Positions 8,605 through 18,077 are shown, numbered from the stretch's first letter. The stretch is DNA of 64,000 nt from Streptomyces violaceoruber (GCF_033406955.1 NZ_CP137734.1:4588001-4652000); one strand, 5' to 3'. Made by a program: numbers and translations. The notes: generated by a model from the sequence alone, not told the origin.

Positions 8605-9543
8605 ATGGCGAATGGTCAGGCGAATGGTCAGTGGTACCCACCGGAGTGGCCGGACCGCATCCGCGCGCTGGCGGCCGGCACCCTCACCCCGGTCACCCCG
8701 AAGCGCGCGGCCACCGTCATGCTCCTCAAGGACACCGGTAGCGGCACCGAGTCCACCGGGGCCGGGGCCGGTCCCGCCGTCCACATGCTGCGCCGCCGTA
8801 CCTCCATGGCGTTCGCCGGCGGCGCGTACGCCTATCCGGGCGGCGGGGTCGACCCGCGCGACGACGACCGCGCCGTCGGCTGGGCGGGCCCCACGCGCGC
8901 GTGGTGGGCGGACCGGCTGGGCGTGGACGAGGCGGGCGCCCAGGCGATCGTCTGCGCGGCCGTACGCGAGACGTACGAGGAGACCGGCGTCCTGCTCGCG
9001 GGTCCGACCGGTGACTCGGTGGTCGGCGACACGACGGGCGCGGACTGGGAGGCCGACCGGGCCGCCCTGGTCGACCGTGAGCTGTCCTTCGCGGAGTTCC
9101 TGGACCGCCGGGGCCTGGTCCTGCGGTCCGACCTGCTGGGGGCGTGGGCGCGCTGGATCACCCCGGAGTTCGAGTCCCGGCGCTACGACACCTGGTTCTT
9201 CGTGGCCGCGCTCCCCGCGGGGCAGCGCACCCGCAACGCCTCCACCGAGGCCGACCGCACGGTGTGGATCACACCGGCCGACGCGACCGCCGGGTACGAC
9301 AAGGGCGAGCTGCTGATGATGCCGCCCACCGTCGCGACCCTGCGCGGACTCGCCGGGTGCGCCTCGGCGGCCGAGGCGCTGGCGTCGGCGCCCGGCCGCG
9401 ACATGACGCCCGTGCTGGCGCGGGCACGGATCGTCGACGGCGAGATCGTCCTGTCCTGGCCGGGGCACGAGGAGTTCACCAAGCACGTCCCGAGCACGGC
9501 ACCGGCGACGCCCACCGACCCGACCGGGGGAGCCCCCGCATGA
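8605..9543 (+). CDS. NUDIX hydrolase
   Basis: A 312-residue NUDIX protein. The box is split: GGAYAYPGGGVDP is followed by about 35 extra residues before AAVRETYEETGVLL (RE..EE helix), which is typical of the larger RppH-unlike actinobacterial group acting on dinucleotides or CoA derivatives. The C-terminal half is helical. Its TGA overlaps the ATG of the metallo-beta-lactamase-fold gene (ATGA), indicating a two-gene operon. Confidence 0.88.
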   Translation: MANGQANGQWYPPEWPDRIRALAAGTLTPVTPKRAATVMLLKDTGSGTESTGAGAGPAVHMLRRRTSMAFAGGAYAYPGGGVDPRDDDRAVGWAGPTRAWWADRLGVDEAGAQAIVCAAVRETYEETGVLLAGPTGDSVVGDTTGADWEADRAALVDRELSFAEFLDRRGLVLRSDLLGAWARWITPEFESRRYDTWFFVAALPAGQRTRNASTEADRTVWITPADATAGYDKGELLMMPPTVATLRGLAGCASAAEALASAPGRDMTPVLARARIVDGEIVLSWPGHEEFTKHVPSTAPATPTDPTGGAPA

Positions 9544-10382
9544 CGGACGCAGCAGCACTGCCCGGACAGCCGCGCGGCGGCGTCCTGTCGGGACCGGCCA
9601 CCGCGCGCGCGGTGAACGTTCTCGCGCCCAACGCCTCCGCGATGACCCTGGACGGCACGAACACCTGGATCCTCGCCGAGCCCGACTCCGACCTGGCCGT
9701 CGTCGTCGACCCGGGCCCGCTGGACGACGTCCACCTGCGGCACGTCGTCGACACGGCCGAGCGGGCCGGCAAGCGGGTCGCGCTGACGCTGCTGACGCAC
9801 GGTCACCCGGACCACGCGGAGGGCGCCGCGCGCTTCGCCGAGCTGACCCGCACGAACGTACGGGCACTGGACCCGGCGCTGCGGCTGGGCGACGAGGGCC
9901 TGGCGGCCGGTGACGTGATCGGGGTCGGCGGCCTGGAGCTGAGGGTCGTGGCGACCCCGGGGCACACGGCGGACTCCCTGTGCTTCCACCTCCCGGCCGA
10001 CCGGGCCGTCCTGACGGGCGACACCGTCCTGGGCCGCGGCACGACGGTGGTGGCCCACCCGGACGGCCGTCTCGGCGACTACCTGGACTCGCTGCGCAGG
10101 CTCAGGTCGCTCACGGCCGACGACGGGGTGCACACGGTGCTTCCGGGGCACGGGCCCGTCCTCGAGGACGCCCAGGGTGCCGTGGAGTACTACCTCGCCC
10201 ATCGGGCCCACCGGCTCGCCCAGGTCGAGACGGCGGTGGAGGACGGCCACCGCACGCCGGGCGAGGTCGTCGCCCACGTGTACGCGGACGTCGACCGCTC
10301 CCTGTGGCCGGCGGCGGAGCTGTCGGTGCGGGCGCAGCTGGAGTACCTGGGCGAACACGGGATCGTCCAGCTGCCCGAGTAG
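9540..10382 (+). CDS. MBL-fold metallo-hydrolase
   Basis: A 280-residue metallo-beta-lactamase-fold hydrolase related to the LACTB2/glyoxalase II group. Metal ligands appear as THGHPDHAEG (HxHxDH), ATPGHTADS, LTGDTVLG and the final GHGPV. The C-terminal winged-helix-like tail (LAHRAHRLAQVETAVEDG onward) fits LACTB2-type endoribonucleases, though thioester or lactone hydrolysis is also possible. Start ATG 9540 overlaps the NUDIX stop. Confidence 0.9.
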   Translation: MTDAAALPGQPRGGVLSGPATARAVNVLAPNASAMTLDGTNTWILAEPDSDLAVVVDPGPLDDVHLRHVVDTAERAGKRVALTLLTHGHPDHAEGAARFAELTRTNVRALDPALRLGDEGLAAGDVIGVGGLELRVVATPGHTADSLCFHLPADRAVLTGDTVLGRGTTVVAHPDGRLGDYLDSLRRLRSLTADDGVHTVLPGHGPVLEDAQGAVEYYLAHRAHRLAQVETAVEDGHRTPGEVVAHVYADVDRSLWPAAELSVRAQLEYLGEHGIVQLPE

Positions 10383-10411
10383 GGCCTAGGTCGCAGGGAC
10401 ACCCAGGCGTC

Positions 10412-10443
10412 CAGGGACACCCCGGGCCCCAGAGATGTCCCTG
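10412..10443. terminator. Hairpin between convergent MBL-fold and crp genes
   Basis: CAGGGACA (10412-10419) pairs with TGTCCCTG (10436-10443). A second copy of CAGGGACACCC at 10394 lies 18 bp upstream. Its position between two converging stops supports a shared terminator. Confidence 0.6.
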
Positions 10444-10466
10444 CAACCCGGGGAGACCCCAGGGGG

Positions 10467-11141
10467 TCAGCGGGAGCGCTTGGCCAGTCGCTCCACGTCC
10501 AGGAGGATCACCGCGCGGGCCTCCAGGCGGAGCCAGCCGCGCTGGGCGAAGTCCGCCAGCGCCTTGTTGACCGTCTCGCGGGACGCGCCGACCAGCTGGG
10601 CCAGCTCCTCCTGCGTCAGGTCGTGCACCACGTGGATGCCCTCCTCCGACTGCACGCCGAAGCGGCGGGAGAGGTCGAGCAGGGCGCGGGCGACACGGCC
10701 GGGAACGTCCGAGAAGACCAGGTCCGACATGGCGTCGTTGGTCTTGCGCAGGCGGCGCGCGACGGCGCGCAGCAGCGCGGTGGCCACCTCGGGGCGGACG
10801 TTCAGCCAGGGCTGGAGGTCGCCGTGGCCGAGGGCGAGCAGCTTGACCTCGGTCAGCGCGGTGCCGGTCGCCGTGCGCGGGCCCGGGTCGAAGAGCGACA
10901 GCTCGCCGATCAGCTCGCTGGGGCCGACGACGGCCAGCATGTTCTCGCGCCCGTCGGGGGACGTGCGGTGGAGCTTGACCTTGCCTTCCGTGACCACGTA
11001 GAGGCGGTCTCCGGGGTCCCCCTCGTGGAACAGGGTGTCGCCGCGGGCGAGGGTCACCTCACTCATGGAGGCGCGGAGCTCCGCGGATTGCTCGTCGTCG
11101 AGCGCCGCGAAGAGCGGGTTGCGCCGCAGAACGTCGTCCAC
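10467..11141 (-). CDS. crp: Crp/Fnr-family regulator Crp
   Basis: A 224-residue regulator, the same length as S. coelicolor Crp. The cyclic-nucleotide domain covers about residues 1-115 (GDTLFHEGDPGDRLYVV, then GELSLFDPGPRTATGTAL, the phosphate-binding cassette with its conserved arginine). The winged HTH contains TQEELAQLVGASRETVNKAL. In Streptomyces, Crp controls germination and secondary metabolism. GTG 11141 is the start, preceded by AAGGAGA. A candidate Crp box lies about 90 bp upstream (11232-11245), suggesting autoregulation. It diverges from nth. Confidence 0.95.
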   Translation of the reverse strand: MDDVLRRNPLFAALDDEQSAELRASMSEVTLARGDTLFHEGDPGDRLYVVTEGKVKLHRTSPDGRENMLAVVGPSELIGELSLFDPGPRTATGTALTEVKLLALGHGDLQPWLNVRPEVATALLRAVARRLRKTNDAMSDLVFSDVPGRVARALLDLSRRFGVQSEEGIHVVHDLTQEELAQLVGASRETVNKALADFAQRGWLRLEARAVILLDVERLAKRSR

Positions 11142-11231
11142 GAGTTCTCTCCTTGTCGACCGGCTCAGAGGATCTTGTTCCCCCGGTGTACCAGGGGTCC
11201 GTGGTGCCCATTTTGCCGGACAGTCCAAACA

Positions 11232-11245
11232 GTGTGATCTGTCAC
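11232..11245. promoter_or_regulatory. Candidate Crp-binding site between crp and nth
   Basis: The sequence GTGTGATCTGTCAC matches GTG-N6-GNCAC, the form I recall for Streptomyces Crp. It lies in the divergent crp-nth region, 91 bp before crp and about 104 bp before nth, so it could serve either gene. Confidence 0.5.
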
Positions 11246-11348
11246 AAGGATGCCGCACTGATGTCCCGGGGTACGCGGCAGGGGTCCAATTGGGCGCCGG
11301 TCTTCGAGGTCCGGGGCGGATGTCCGTGCCGGGTCGTAGGCTGGCCGG

Positions 11349-12617
11349 GTGTCCAAATCGCCGGTGAGAGCACAGGCCGAGGGGGCTGCGCGGGTGAGTG
11401 CACGTCACGATTCCGCTGTGGGCGAACAGGGTCCCGATGGCGGTAGGAAAACGGCGAAAGCGACAAAGAAGGCAGTGCCTGCCAAGAGGGTGACTGCGGA
11501 GAAGGGTGCCGTGGAGAAGAGCGCCGCGAGTAAGAAGACCGCCGCGAACGCGAGTAGGAAGTCCGACGCGAAGAAGAGCGCCGTGAAGAAGACGGCGGCC
11601 AAGGAGACCGAGGCGAAGGAGACGGCGGCGAAGGAGACGGCGGCGAAGAAGACGGCGGCGGCCAGGAAGACCGCGGCCGGGAAGACCGCCGGCAAGACGG
11701 GCGCCAAGTCGGCCGCCGCGAAGCAGGTCCCGCCCCTCAAGAGGCAGGCGCCTGCCAAGAAGCCGGCCATCGCCCCGAAGAAGGCCACCGCCGCCGTCAA
11801 GGGCGTCGCCCCGGCGAAGACCGTCGCCCCCAAGCCGCCGCGCGGCGAGTCGCGCACCGCGCTGGTGCGCCGCGCCCGCCGTATCAACCGCGAGCTCGCC
11901 GAGGTCTACCCGTACGCCCACCCGGAGCTGGACTTCGAGAACCCGTTCCAGCTGGTCGTGGCCACGGTGCTGTCCGCCCAGACCACCGACCTCAGGGTCA
12001 ACCAGACGACGCCCGCCCTCTTCGCCAAGTACCCGACCCCCGAGGACCTGGCCGCCGCCGTCCCCGAGGAGGTCGAGGAGATCCTGCGTCCGACCGGCTT
12101 CTTCCGGGCCAAGACCAAGTCGGTCATAGGGCTGTCCAAGGCGCTCACGGAGGACTTCGGCGGCGAGGTCCCCGGGCGCCTCGAAGACCTCGTCAAGCTG
12201 CCCGGCGTCGGCCGCAAGACCGCCTTCGTCGTGCTCGGCAACGCCTTCGGCCGCCCCGGCATCACCGTGGACACGCACTTCCAGCGCCTGGTGCGCCGCT
12301 GGCGGTGGACCGAGGAGACCGACCCGGACAAGATCGAGGCCGCCGTCGGTGCGCTCTTCCCGAAGAGCGACTGGACCGACCTCTCCCACCACGTCATCTG
12401 GCACGGCCGCCGCATCTGCCACGCCCGCAAGCCGGCCTGCGGCGCCTGCCCCATCGCCCCGCTGTGCCCGGCGTACGGCGAGGGCGAGACGGACCCGGAG
12501 AAGGCGAAGAAGCTGCTGAAGTACGAGAAGGGCGGCTTCCCGGGGCAGCGGCTGAAGCCCCCGCAGGCCTACCTGGACGCGGGCGGGAAGCCGGCGCCGC
12601 CGCTGGGGGCCGGGTGA
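11349..12617 (+). CDS. nth: Endonuclease III with a long Lys/Ala-rich N-terminal tail
   Basis: A base-excision-repair glycosylase/AP lyase for oxidised pyrimidines. The enzyme core starts near residue 167 and has the HhH motif LPGVGRKTA with catalytic K290, the VDTHFQR aspartate D308 (18 residues later, as in E. coli Nth), and an FeS site of pattern C-x6-C-x2-C-x5-C ([17 protein letters not shown]). Before it stands a tail of about 165 residues, very rich in K, A and T ([10 protein letters not shown] units), like a histone H1 tail. The tail reads in frame with Streptomyces codon use from GTG 11349; shorter starts exist but the K/A tail is continuous. It diverges from crp. Confidence 0.92.
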   Translation: MSKSPVRAQAEGAARVSARHDSAVGEQGPDGGRKTAKATKKAVPAKRVTAEKGAVEKSAASKKTAANASRKSDAKKSAVKKTAAKETEAKETAAKETAAKKTAAARKTAAGKTAGKTGAKSAAAKQVPPLKRQAPAKKPAIAPKKATAAVKGVAPAKTVAPKPPRGESRTALVRRARRINRELAEVYPYAHPELDFENPFQLVVATVLSAQTTDLRVNQTTPALFAKYPTPEDLAAAVPEEVEEILRPTGFFRAKTKSVIGLSKALTEDFGGEVPGRLEDLVKLPGVGRKTAFVVLGNAFGRPGITVDTHFQRLVRRWRWTEETDPDKIEAAVGALFPKSDWTDLSHHVIWHGRRICHARKPACGACPIAPLCPAYGEGETDPEKAKKLLKYEKGGFPGQRLKPPQAYLDAGGKPAPPLGAG

Positions 12618-12669
12618 CGGAACGATCTCGGGAGCTCGGGGCGTTGGACTCTGCAGGACGGGGGTGGAG

Positions 12670-13413
12670 ATGACACGGGCGAGTGACACTCAGGGTCCCG
12701 CGAGGGACCGCACTCGGGGCGCGATGCTCAGCAAGGAGGGTCTGCCGGGCTGGCTGGACCCGGTGGTGCGGGCCGTCGAGACCATCCGGCCGACCCAGCT
12801 GAGCCGCTTCCTGCCGCCGGCGGACGGCGCCGGCCGCCAGTCCGCCGTCCTGATCCTCTTCGGCGACGGCACGCGCGCGGGCGAGGGCGGCGAGGAGGCC
12901 GGCCGGGGCCCGGAGCTGCTGCTCATGGAGCGGGCCGGCTCGCTGCGCTCCCACCCCGGCCAGCCCGCCTTCCCGGGCGGCGCCCTCGATCCCGAGGACG
13001 GTGATCCGCGCGGTGACGGCCCGTTGCGGGCCGCCCTGCGTGAGGCGGAGGAGGAGACCGGACTCGACCCGGCGGGCGTCCAGCTCTTCGGGGTGCTGCC
13101 CAAGCTCTACATCCCGGTGAGCGGTTTCGTCGTCTCCCCGGTGCTGGCCTGGTGGCGCGAACCCACCCCGGTCGGTGTCGTGGACCCGGCCGAGACCGCA
13201 CGCGTCTTCACGGTCCCCGTGGCCGATCTCACGGATCCCGCCAACAGGGTGACGACCATCCATCCCAGCGGTCACCGAGGTCCGGCATTCCTGGTCGAAT
13301 CGGCACTCGTGTGGGGCTTCACCGCCGGCATCATCGACCGGCTGCTGCACTTCGCGGGCTGGGAGCGGCCCTGGGACCGGGAGAAGCAGGTCCCGCTGGA
13401 CTGGCGCGCATGA
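12670..13413 (+). CDS. NUDIX hydrolase, CoA-pyrophosphatase-like
   Basis: A protein of about 247 residues. It carries SHPGQPAFPGGALDPED followed by LREAEEETGLDP, i.e. the NUDIX box preceded by the HPGQ(x)FPGG signature of CoA diphosphatases (NudL type), which cleave CoA to phosphopantetheine and 3',5'-ADP. The start is either ATG 12670 or GTG 12664, two codons upstream; AGGA at 12655-12658 allows either. It stands between nth and the MarP-type protease in one orientation, and the three may be co-transcribed. Confidence 0.88.
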   Translation: MTRASDTQGPARDRTRGAMLSKEGLPGWLDPVVRAVETIRPTQLSRFLPPADGAGRQSAVLILFGDGTRAGEGGEEAGRGPELLLMERAGSLRSHPGQPAFPGGALDPEDGDPRGDGPLRAALREAEEETGLDPAGVQLFGVLPKLYIPVSGFVVSPVLAWWREPTPVGVVDPAETARVFTVPVADLTDPANRVTTIHPSGHRGPAFLVESALVWGFTAGIIDRLLHFAGWERPWDREKQVPLDWRA

Positions 13414-13458
13414 CAGGGTGGCCTGCGTACCGCAGACGACAAGGCGAGGCCTGAATCA

Positions 13459-14664
13459 GTGAACGTGCTGGACATCCTGTTGCTGCTGGCCGCCGTCTGG
13501 TTCGCGATCGTCGGCTTCCGGCAGGGCTTCGTCGTCGGCATCCTGTCGGTGATCGGCTTCCTCGGCGGCGGTCTCGTCGCCGTCTATCTGCTGCCGGTGA
13601 TCTGGGACGCGCTGACGGACAACGCGGAGGTGAGTCAGACCGCCGCCGTCGTCGCGGTCGTCATCGTCATCGTGTGCGCCTCCGTCGGCCAGGCACTGAC
13701 GACCCATCTGGGCAACAAGCTGCGCCGCTTCATCACGTGGTCCCCGGCCCGCGCCCTGGACGCCACCGGCGGCGCCCTGGTCAACGTCGTGGCCATGCTC
13801 CTGGTCGCCTGGCTGCTCGGCTCCGCCCTCGCCCGGACCACGATGCCGACGGTCGGCAAGGAGGTGCGGCAGTCCACGGTGCTGGCGGGGGTGCAGGAGG
13901 TGCTGCCCGCGCAGGCCGACACCTGGTTCGACAGCTTCACCTCGGTCCTCGCGGAGAACGGCTTCCCGCAGGTCTTCAGCCCGTTCTCCAACGAGCCGGT
14001 CCTCGACACGCCGCCGCCCGACCCCGCGCTGGTGAACAGCCGGGTCGCCGTCACCGCCAAGCGCTCCATCGTCAAGGTCATGGGCACCGCCCCCGACTGC
14101 GGCAAGGTCCTCGAGGGCACCGGGTTCGTCTTCGCCGACCGCCGGGTCATGACCAACGCGCATGTCGTGGGCGGCGTCGACGAGCCCACGGTGCAGATAG
14201 GCGGCGAGGGCCGGAAGTACGACGCGACGGTCGTCCTCTACGACTGGCGGCGCGACATCGCCGTACTGGACGTGCCGGAACTGGACGCGCCCGCGCTGCG
14301 GTTCACCGACGAGGACGAGGACGCGCGGGGCGACGACGACGCGATCGTCGCGGGCTTCCCGGAGAACGGGGCGTACGACGTCCGTGCCGCGCGGGTCCGC
14401 GGGCGCATCACGGCCAACGGACCGGACATCTACCACCGCGACACCGTCCGCCGGGACGTCTACTCGCTGTACGCGACCGTCCGTCAGGGCAACTCCGGTG
14501 GCCCGCTGCTGACGCCGGAGGGCGAGGTGTACGGCGTGGTCTTCGCCAAGTCCCTGGACGACCCCGACACCGGTTACGCGCTCACCGCGGACGAGATCCG
14601 CGAGGACATCGGCAAGGGCCGCACCGCCAGCCAGCAGGTGGACAGCGACAGCTGCGCGCTCTAG
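13459..14664 (+). CDS. Membrane serine protease, CvpA plus trypsin-like domain (MarP type)
   Basis: A 401-residue protein. The first about 160 residues form a CvpA-like domain with four hydrophobic helices (opening MNVLDILLLLAAVWFAIVG). The periplasmic-side trypsin-like domain has H235 (TNAHVVGG), D266 (RRDIAVL) and S346 (RQGNSGGPL), a full catalytic triad. The same layout is found in mycobacterial MarP (Rv3671c), which protects cells from acid and oxidative stress. Two cysteines, C214 (PDCGK) and one four residues from the C-terminus, could form a redox-sensitive disulfide as in MarP. GTG 13459 is the start. Confidence 0.92.
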   Translation: MNVLDILLLLAAVWFAIVGFRQGFVVGILSVIGFLGGGLVAVYLLPVIWDALTDNAEVSQTAAVVAVVIVIVCASVGQALTTHLGNKLRRFITWSPARALDATGGALVNVVAMLLVAWLLGSALARTTMPTVGKEVRQSTVLAGVQEVLPAQADTWFDSFTSVLAENGFPQVFSPFSNEPVLDTPPPDPALVNSRVAVTAKRSIVKVMGTAPDCGKVLEGTGFVFADRRVMTNAHVVGGVDEPTVQIGGEGRKYDATVVLYDWRRDIAVLDVPELDAPALRFTDEDEDARGDDDAIVAGFPENGAYDVRAARVRGRITANGPDIYHRDTVRRDVYSLYATVRQGNSGGPLLTPEGEVYGVVFAKSLDDPDTGYALTADEIREDIGKGRTASQQVDSDSCAL

Positions 14665-15058
14665 CCCCGCGTCCGGGCAGGCCCGTGCACGGGGGCGCCG
14701 GTGCGGTGTGTCTCAGGTCCGTGGATGGCGCAGGCGTACGGAGACCCAGCGGGCCCTGCGGCGCAGGATGCGCGGAATACCCACCCGAAGGTCCGCACCC
14801 GCGAGTTGCGGGGTGCCGCCGCGTCGGTGGGTGCTGCTCACGCCGCTCGTGGAGCGGCCGTCGCGTGCTACGTCACTGTAGTCGTGCGTCCAGCCCATAC
14901 CCGGACGTGTGCCCCCGCCCCAAGGTCGATAACCGTTCCCGGCGCCCCCAATTGGCCTATGCGCCGGGCAAGTGGCCGTTCATAGGACAAGCGTTCCGGT
15001 TCGGATACCGGGTGCTTCCGTTCGGTGACCGAACGCTGACCCAACGGCCGTCGAACCG
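14665..15058. other. Convergent intergenic region, possible small ORF and palindrome
   Basis: About 390 bases between the MarP-type protease and the alpha/beta hydrolase, which converge. A 61-codon ORF on the minus strand (14713-14898, arginine-rich C-terminus ending LRRRARWVSVRLRHPRT) has no good ribosome site and is doubtful. A perfect 17-bp palindrome with 8-bp arms (CGTTCGGT-G-ACCGAACG, 15019-15035) lies 24 bases past the hydrolase stop and may be its terminator or an operator. Confidence 0.5.
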
Positions 15059-16033
15059 TCATCGATCGGGTTCGGGATCCTTCAGCCAGTTGATCAGTTC
15101 GGTCGAGAAGGCGACCGGATCCTCTTCGTGCGGGAAGTGCCCGAGCCCGTCGAACAGCCGCCAGCGGTACGGCGCTTCGACGTACTGCCCCGACCCCGCC
15201 GCGCTCCGGGTCCGCATCACGGGGTCCAGGGAGCCGTGCAGGTGCAGGGTCGGCACGCGCACCGGCCGCTTCATCCGGCGGTAGAACTGGATGCCGTCCG
15301 GACGGGCCAGGGAGCGCACCAGCCAGCGGTACGGCTCGACCGAGCAGTGCGCCGTGGAGGGGATGCACATGGCGCGCCGGTACGCCGTCACCGCGTCGTC
15401 GTCGAGCAGCCGTGGCCCGGACCAGTCGTGGAGCAGCCGGCCGACCAGCGCGCCGTCGTCCGCGGTCAGTTGACGCTCCGGCACCCAGGGCCGCTGGAAA
15501 CCCCAGATGTAGGAGCCCGCCCGGCTCTGGCGGACGTCCCCGAGCATGGCCGAGCGCCAGCGCCTGGGGTGCGGCATCGAGGACACCGCGAGCCGTCGTA
15601 CGAGCTTGGGCCGCATCGCGGCGGCCGTCCAGGCCAGGTAGCCGCCGAGGTCGTGACCGACCAGCGCGGCGTCCGGCTCGCCGAGGGAGCGGATCACGCC
15701 GGTGATGTCGAGGGCGAGGCCCGCGGGGTCGTAACCGCGCGGGGTGCGGTCGCTGCCGCCGACGCCGCGCAGGTCCATGGCGACCGCGCGGAAGCCGGCG
15801 TCGGCGAGCGCCACCAGCTGGTGCCGCCAGGTCCACCAGAACTGCGGGAAGCCGTGCAGCAGCAGCACCAGCGGCCCGTCGCCCAGCTCGGCGATGTGGA
15901 AGCGGGCGCCGTTGGCCGCGACGTCCCGGTGGGTCACCTCGGGTCCGCCCGGGATGCCGAGGCGCACGACCGAGGTGGGGTTGGGGTGCTGCGGCGAGGG
16001 GGATTGCCCCGGAGATGTGCTGGAGCCCGTCAT
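15059..16033 (-). CDS. Alpha/beta hydrolase
   Basis: A 324-residue alpha/beta hydrolase of the epoxide hydrolase/haloalkane dehalogenase type: LLHGFPQFWWTWRHQL, then ALVGHDLGGYLAW with an aspartate in the nucleophile elbow, and DGLGHFPHEEDP with the histidine. Start ATG 16033 overlaps the stop of the holin-like gene (16030-16032), so the longer reading frame upstream is a shadow. It is the third gene in a minus-strand run after nhaA and the holin-like gene. Confidence 0.9.
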   Translation of the reverse strand: MTGSSTSPGQSPSPQHPNPTSVVRLGIPGGPEVTHRDVAANGARFHIAELGDGPLVLLLHGFPQFWWTWRHQLVALADAGFRAVAMDLRGVGGSDRTPRGYDPAGLALDITGVIRSLGEPDAALVGHDLGGYLAWTAAAMRPKLVRRLAVSSMPHPRRWRSAMLGDVRQSRAGSYIWGFQRPWVPERQLTADDGALVGRLLHDWSGPRLLDDDAVTAYRRAMCIPSTAHCSVEPYRWLVRSLARPDGIQFYRRMKRPVRVPTLHLHGSLDPVMRTRSAAGSGQYVEAPYRWRLFDGLGHFPHEEDPVAFSTELINWLKDPEPDR

Positions 16034-16518
16034 GAGGACGAGCGTGCCACAGCCTCGATCGCTTCGGGGGACCGGTCCGCGGGCAGTTCCGGGCGGGGGT
16101 GCGGCTTGGCGTTCTGGAGCAAGCCCGCCGACTGCTTCACCGAGGCGGCGACCTTCTGCGGGCCGCGGCCCTTCTTGGCCTTCTTCGCGAAGACGATGCC
16201 GATGAGCGCGAGGAGGCCCGCGACCAGCACGTTCGCGGCGAAGGACAGCAGGAAGCAGACGGCCATGTTCCAGCCGCTCCAGGTCCGGATGCCGTAGGCC
16301 AGCGCGAAGCTCAGCATCGGCAGGGAGAAGAGCAGGAGCAGGCCCGCGGCGGAGAACGCGCCGCCGCTCGTCGCCCCGCGCTTGACGTCCTGCTTCAGCT
16401 GCGCCTTCGCCAGCGCGATCTCGTCGTGCACGAGCGCCGACATTTCGGTGGTCGCCGAGGCGAACAGCTGGCCGATGCTGCGTTCGGTGCCGACCGGGCT
16501 GCCGTCGGGTGCGCTCAT
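16030..16518 (-). CDS. Phage-holin-family (DUF1469-like) membrane protein
   Basis: A 162-residue protein. A soluble N-terminal helix (SIGQLFASATTEMSALVHDEIALAKAQLKQDV) gives the typical actinobacterial holin-superfamily (PF07332-like) start. Two transmembrane segments follow, around GGAFSAAGLLLLFSLPMLSF and the next hydrophobic stretch VCFLLSFAANVLVAGLLALI. The tail is basic. Despite the family name these are ordinary chromosomal membrane proteins of unknown role, not lysis proteins. It overlaps the hydrolase by 4 bases. Confidence 0.85.
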   Translation of the reverse strand: MSAPDGSPVGTERSIGQLFASATTEMSALVHDEIALAKAQLKQDVKRGATSGGAFSAAGLLLLFSLPMLSFALAYGIRTWSGWNMAVCFLLSFAANVLVAGLLALIGIVFAKKAKKGRGPQKVAASVKQSAGLLQNAKPHPRPELPADRSPEAIEAVARSSS

Positions 16519-16652
16519 CGCGGTCTCCCTCTTCTGCTGGCTCTTCTGCGTACGGTTCCGTGGCGTCGCGTCGTCCTCGGCCCGGCCGTGTCCGGCCCGG
16601 CCCGTGTCCGCTCGACTGCGTACGGCCCCGTCTCTTGTACCGTCTCGTCAGA

Positions 16653-18077
16653 TCATGCCGGACCGTCGCCCTCATCGCCTGCCCCGCCCGCCACTTCGGC
16701 AAGCCGCGCCGACTCCATCTCCTCGGCGATCCGGCGGTGCTCGGCGGCCTTCTTCTCGTAGATGGCGGCCACCCGCAGGTGGTACGCGGGGTCGTCCTCC
16801 TCGTAGATGTCGGGGACACCGCTGAGGTCGTCGTCGCGCTCCTCCTCCGCGACCATCCCCCGGTACTTCGCGTTCCGTATCTTCAGCAGCACCGTGGCCA
16901 GGGCCGCCGCGATCAGCGAGCCGGTCAGGACGGCGGCCTTGACCTCGCTCGTCATCGTCGCGTCGTTCTCGAAGGCCAGCTCGCCGATCAGCAGCGAGAC
17001 GGTGAACCCGATACCGGCCAGGGTCGCCACCGCGAACACGTCGGCCCACTGGAGGTCATCGCTGAGCGAAGCCCTGGTGAAGCGCGAGGTCAGCCAGGTG
17101 CCGCCGAAGATGCCCAGCGTCTTGCCGACGACGAGCCCGAGTACGACACCGAGGGTCTCCGGCTTGGTGAACACGTCGGCCAGCGCCCCGCCGGTGATGG
17201 CCACACCCGCGCTGAACAGCGCGAACAGCGGCACGGCCAGGCCCGCCGACAGCGGGCGCACCAGGTGTTCGATGTGCTCGCCGGGGGAGTGGTCCTCGCC
17301 CTCGCGCCGGTGGCAGCGCAGCATCAGGCCCATCGCGACGCCGGCGATGGTGGCGTGGACGCCGCTGTTGTACATGAGGGCCCAGATCACCAGGCCGAGC
17401 GGGACGTACACGTACCAGCCGCGCACCCCCTTGCGCAGCAGCAGCCAGAAGACCGCGAGGCCGACGACCGCGCCGCCCAGCGCGGCGAAGTTCAGGGTCT
17501 CGGTGAAGAAGACCGCGATGATCAGGATGGCGAACAGGTCGTCGACGACGGCGAGCGTCAGCAGGAAGGCGCGCAGCGCGCTCGGCAGCGACGTGCCGAT
17601 GACGGCGAGTACGGCGAGCGCGAAGGCGATGTCGGTGGCGGTCGGTACGGCCCAGCCGGACAGGGAGCCGCCGCCCGCGGTGCTGGTGACGGTGTAGACG
17701 AGAGCCGGTGCGACCATGCCGCACAGCGCCGCCACCACCGGGAGCGCGGCGGCCTTGGGGTCCTTCAGCTCACCGGCGACCAGTTCGCGTTTGAGTTCGA
17801 TGCCGGCGACGAAGAAGAAGATCGCCAGGAGCCCGTCGGCGGCCCAGTGTGCGACCGACAGGTTCAGACCGAGGGCCGCGGGACCGAAGTGGAAGTGGCT
17901 GACGCTCTCGTAGCTGTCGTGCAGCGCCGGTATGTTCGCCCACACCAGGGCGGCGATCGCGGCGACGAGCAGCAGGACGCCGCCGACGGTCTCGGTGCGC
18001 AGCGCGTCCGTGAGGTAGGTGCGCTCCGGCAAGGACAGCCGTCCGAAGGCTTTGCGGGGGGTGCGGGGCGCGGTCAC
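16653..18077 (-). CDS. nhaA: Na+/H+ antiporter NhaA
   Basis: A 474-residue NhaA antiporter exchanging internal Na+ for external protons. The ion-binding aspartate pair is seen in LAVVDDLFAILI (D179-D180), with IPTATDIAFAL-type sequence WAVPTATDIAFALAVLAV before it and GFTVSLLIGELAF near the end. GTG 18077 is preferred over the in-frame ATG at 18113 because GGAGG lies 8 bases before it. A hydrophilic tail of about 80 residues after the last helix (DLSGVPDIYEEDDP, then a charged helix) is longer than in E. coli NhaA. Confidence 0.94.
   Translation of the reverse strand: MTAPRTPRKAFGRLSLPERTYLTDALRTETVGGVLLLVAAIAALVWANIPALHDSYESVSHFHFGPAALGLNLSVAHWAADGLLAIFFFVAGIELKRELVAGELKDPKAAALPVVAALCGMVAPALVYTVTSTAGGGSLSGWAVPTATDIAFALAVLAVIGTSLPSALRAFLLTLAVVDDLFAILIIAVFFTETLNFAALGGAVVGLAVFWLLLRKGVRGWYVYVPLGLVIWALMYNSGVHATIAGVAMGLMLRCHRREGEDHSPGEHIEHLVRPLSAGLAVPLFALFSAGVAITGGALADVFTKPETLGVVLGLVVGKTLGIFGGTWLTSRFTRASLSDDLQWADVFAVATLAGIGFTVSLLIGELAFENDATMTSEVKAAVLTGSLIAAALATVLLKIRNAKYRGMVAEEERDDDLSGVPDIYEEDDPAYHLRVAAIYEKKAAEHRRIAEEMESARLAEVAGGAGDEGDGPA

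Noticed and set aside
16030-16518. Phage lysis holin as a sign of a prophage
   Set aside because: The DUF1469/holin-superfamily label covers common chromosomal membrane proteins of Streptomyces; there are no phage genes beside it.
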